A stretch of 64,000 nucleotides of DNA, from the NCBI RefSeq assembly GCF_014654675.1, contig NZ_BNBC01000011.1, forward strand, positions 1-64,000. Reading direction: 5' to 3'. Origin of the DNA: Streptomyces spiralis (GTDB lineage: Bacteria > Actinomycetota > Actinomycetes > Streptomycetales > Streptomycetaceae). Of the stretch, positions 63,846 to 64,000 are shown piece by piece. The notes beneath the pieces were generated by a model. The model had not been told where the DNA came from and ran no database searches. It was given only the letters and a program-made list of their open reading frames with translations. The position numbers and the translations under genes are program-made. The stretch's first letter is position 1, and every line of letters starts with the position of its first letter.

Positions 63846-64000
63846 TCAGCCGCGGTGCCGGTGCAGGGCGACGTGCACGGTGTCGAGTGCCTGGACGAGT
63901 GCGGCGCGGGCCGCGTCCGTGTCGCGCAGCGGATCGAGCACCATGAAGCCGTGGATCGTCCCGTGGTAGCGCATGGAGACCACGGCCACACCGGCCGCCC
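63846..64000 (-). CDS. Alpha/beta hydrolase fold-3 esterase (partial, C-terminal part)
   Basis: The minus-strand frame to the stop at 63846 reads AAGVAVVSMRYHGTIHGFMVLDPLRDTDAARAALVQALDTVHVALHRH and stop, matching the C-terminal part of the HSL esterase at 46127 (GVAVTAVRYQGIIHDFVMLNALRETHAAEAAITQAVHTLRTALHTA). The IHGFM/IHDFV histidine of the catalytic triad is present. The start lies beyond the right edge. Confidence 0.85.
   Translation of the reverse strand, partial: AAGVAVVSMRYHGTIHGFMVLDPLRDTDAARAALVQALDTVHVALHRHRG

Overview
The window looks like chromosomal DNA of a Streptomyces or a very close relative. It is very GC-rich with strong third-position GC bias, uses GTG and TTG starts freely, has several apparently leaderless genes, and carries a WhiB-family protein, an SsgA-like sporulation protein, and a close homologue of Streptomyces coelicolor alditol oxidase. 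I see no rRNA, tRNA, CRISPR array, prophage or complete insertion sequence. Both ends of the window cut genes (cysD at the left, an esterase at the right).

Layout. (1) 1-3606: assimilatory sulfate reduction operon on the minus strand, sulfite reductase - small zinc-ribbon protein - cysH - cysC - cysD, mostly with 4-base overlaps. (2) 3957-18756: mixed housekeeping and accessory genes: GNAT acetyltransferase, secreted protein, a 15-bp tandem repeat tract, GAF regulator, AidB-like acyl-CoA dehydrogenase, YihY/BrkB membrane protein, AraC-type regulator, VOC protein, isocitrate-lyase-like enzyme coupled to a small secreted protein, type-B carboxylesterase, homocysteine S-methyltransferase, DinB-like protein, and a TetR/hydrolase pair with a double palindromic operator. 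(3) 18849-26382: a sugar-use locus, ROK repressor followed by ABC binding protein, two permeases and a GH2 beta-galactosidase. (4) 26487-34548: alditol oxidase, a divergent radical SAM protein with unusual cysteine spacing, a sigma-like/anti-sigma-like/transmembrane/CBM2 fusion protein, and proton-translocating transhydrogenase pntAB. (5) 34790-41570: DEAD-box helicase next to a cold-shock gene with an attenuator-like leader, a LuxR-type regulator and a large secreted S53 peptidase. (6) 41571-50721: decayed cydA, amidohydrolase, WhiB protein, three alpha/beta hydrolases and a large HTH/NB-ARC/TPR regulator. (7) 51007-60402: MFS transporter, then a probable minus-strand catabolic group (FAD/Fe-S dehydrogenase, fumarylacetoacetate-hydrolase-like protein, SMP-30-like secreted protein, epoxide-hydrolase-like protein) and a PoxB-type pyruvate oxidase. 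(8) 60729-64000: SsgA-like protein and a second, partly decayed version of the hydrolase/regulator module in (6).

The genes are mostly nutrient acquisition (sulfur, beta-galactosides, alditols), redox balance (PntAB, PoxB, FAD/Fe-S dehydrogenase) and many alpha/beta hydrolases, which is typical of a chromosome arm region. Points that stand out: the sigma/anti-sigma/CBM2 fusion protein, the radical SAM protein with a C-x8-C-x2-C motif, the csp leader whose six-codon ORF ends inside a terminator-like hairpin, the 15-bp repeat tract, two pseudogenes (cydA and a regulator), a MITE-like palindrome, and an apparent duplication linking 45-51 kb with 61-64 kb. Functions are assigned from recognisable motifs and recalled family features; no database search was possible.
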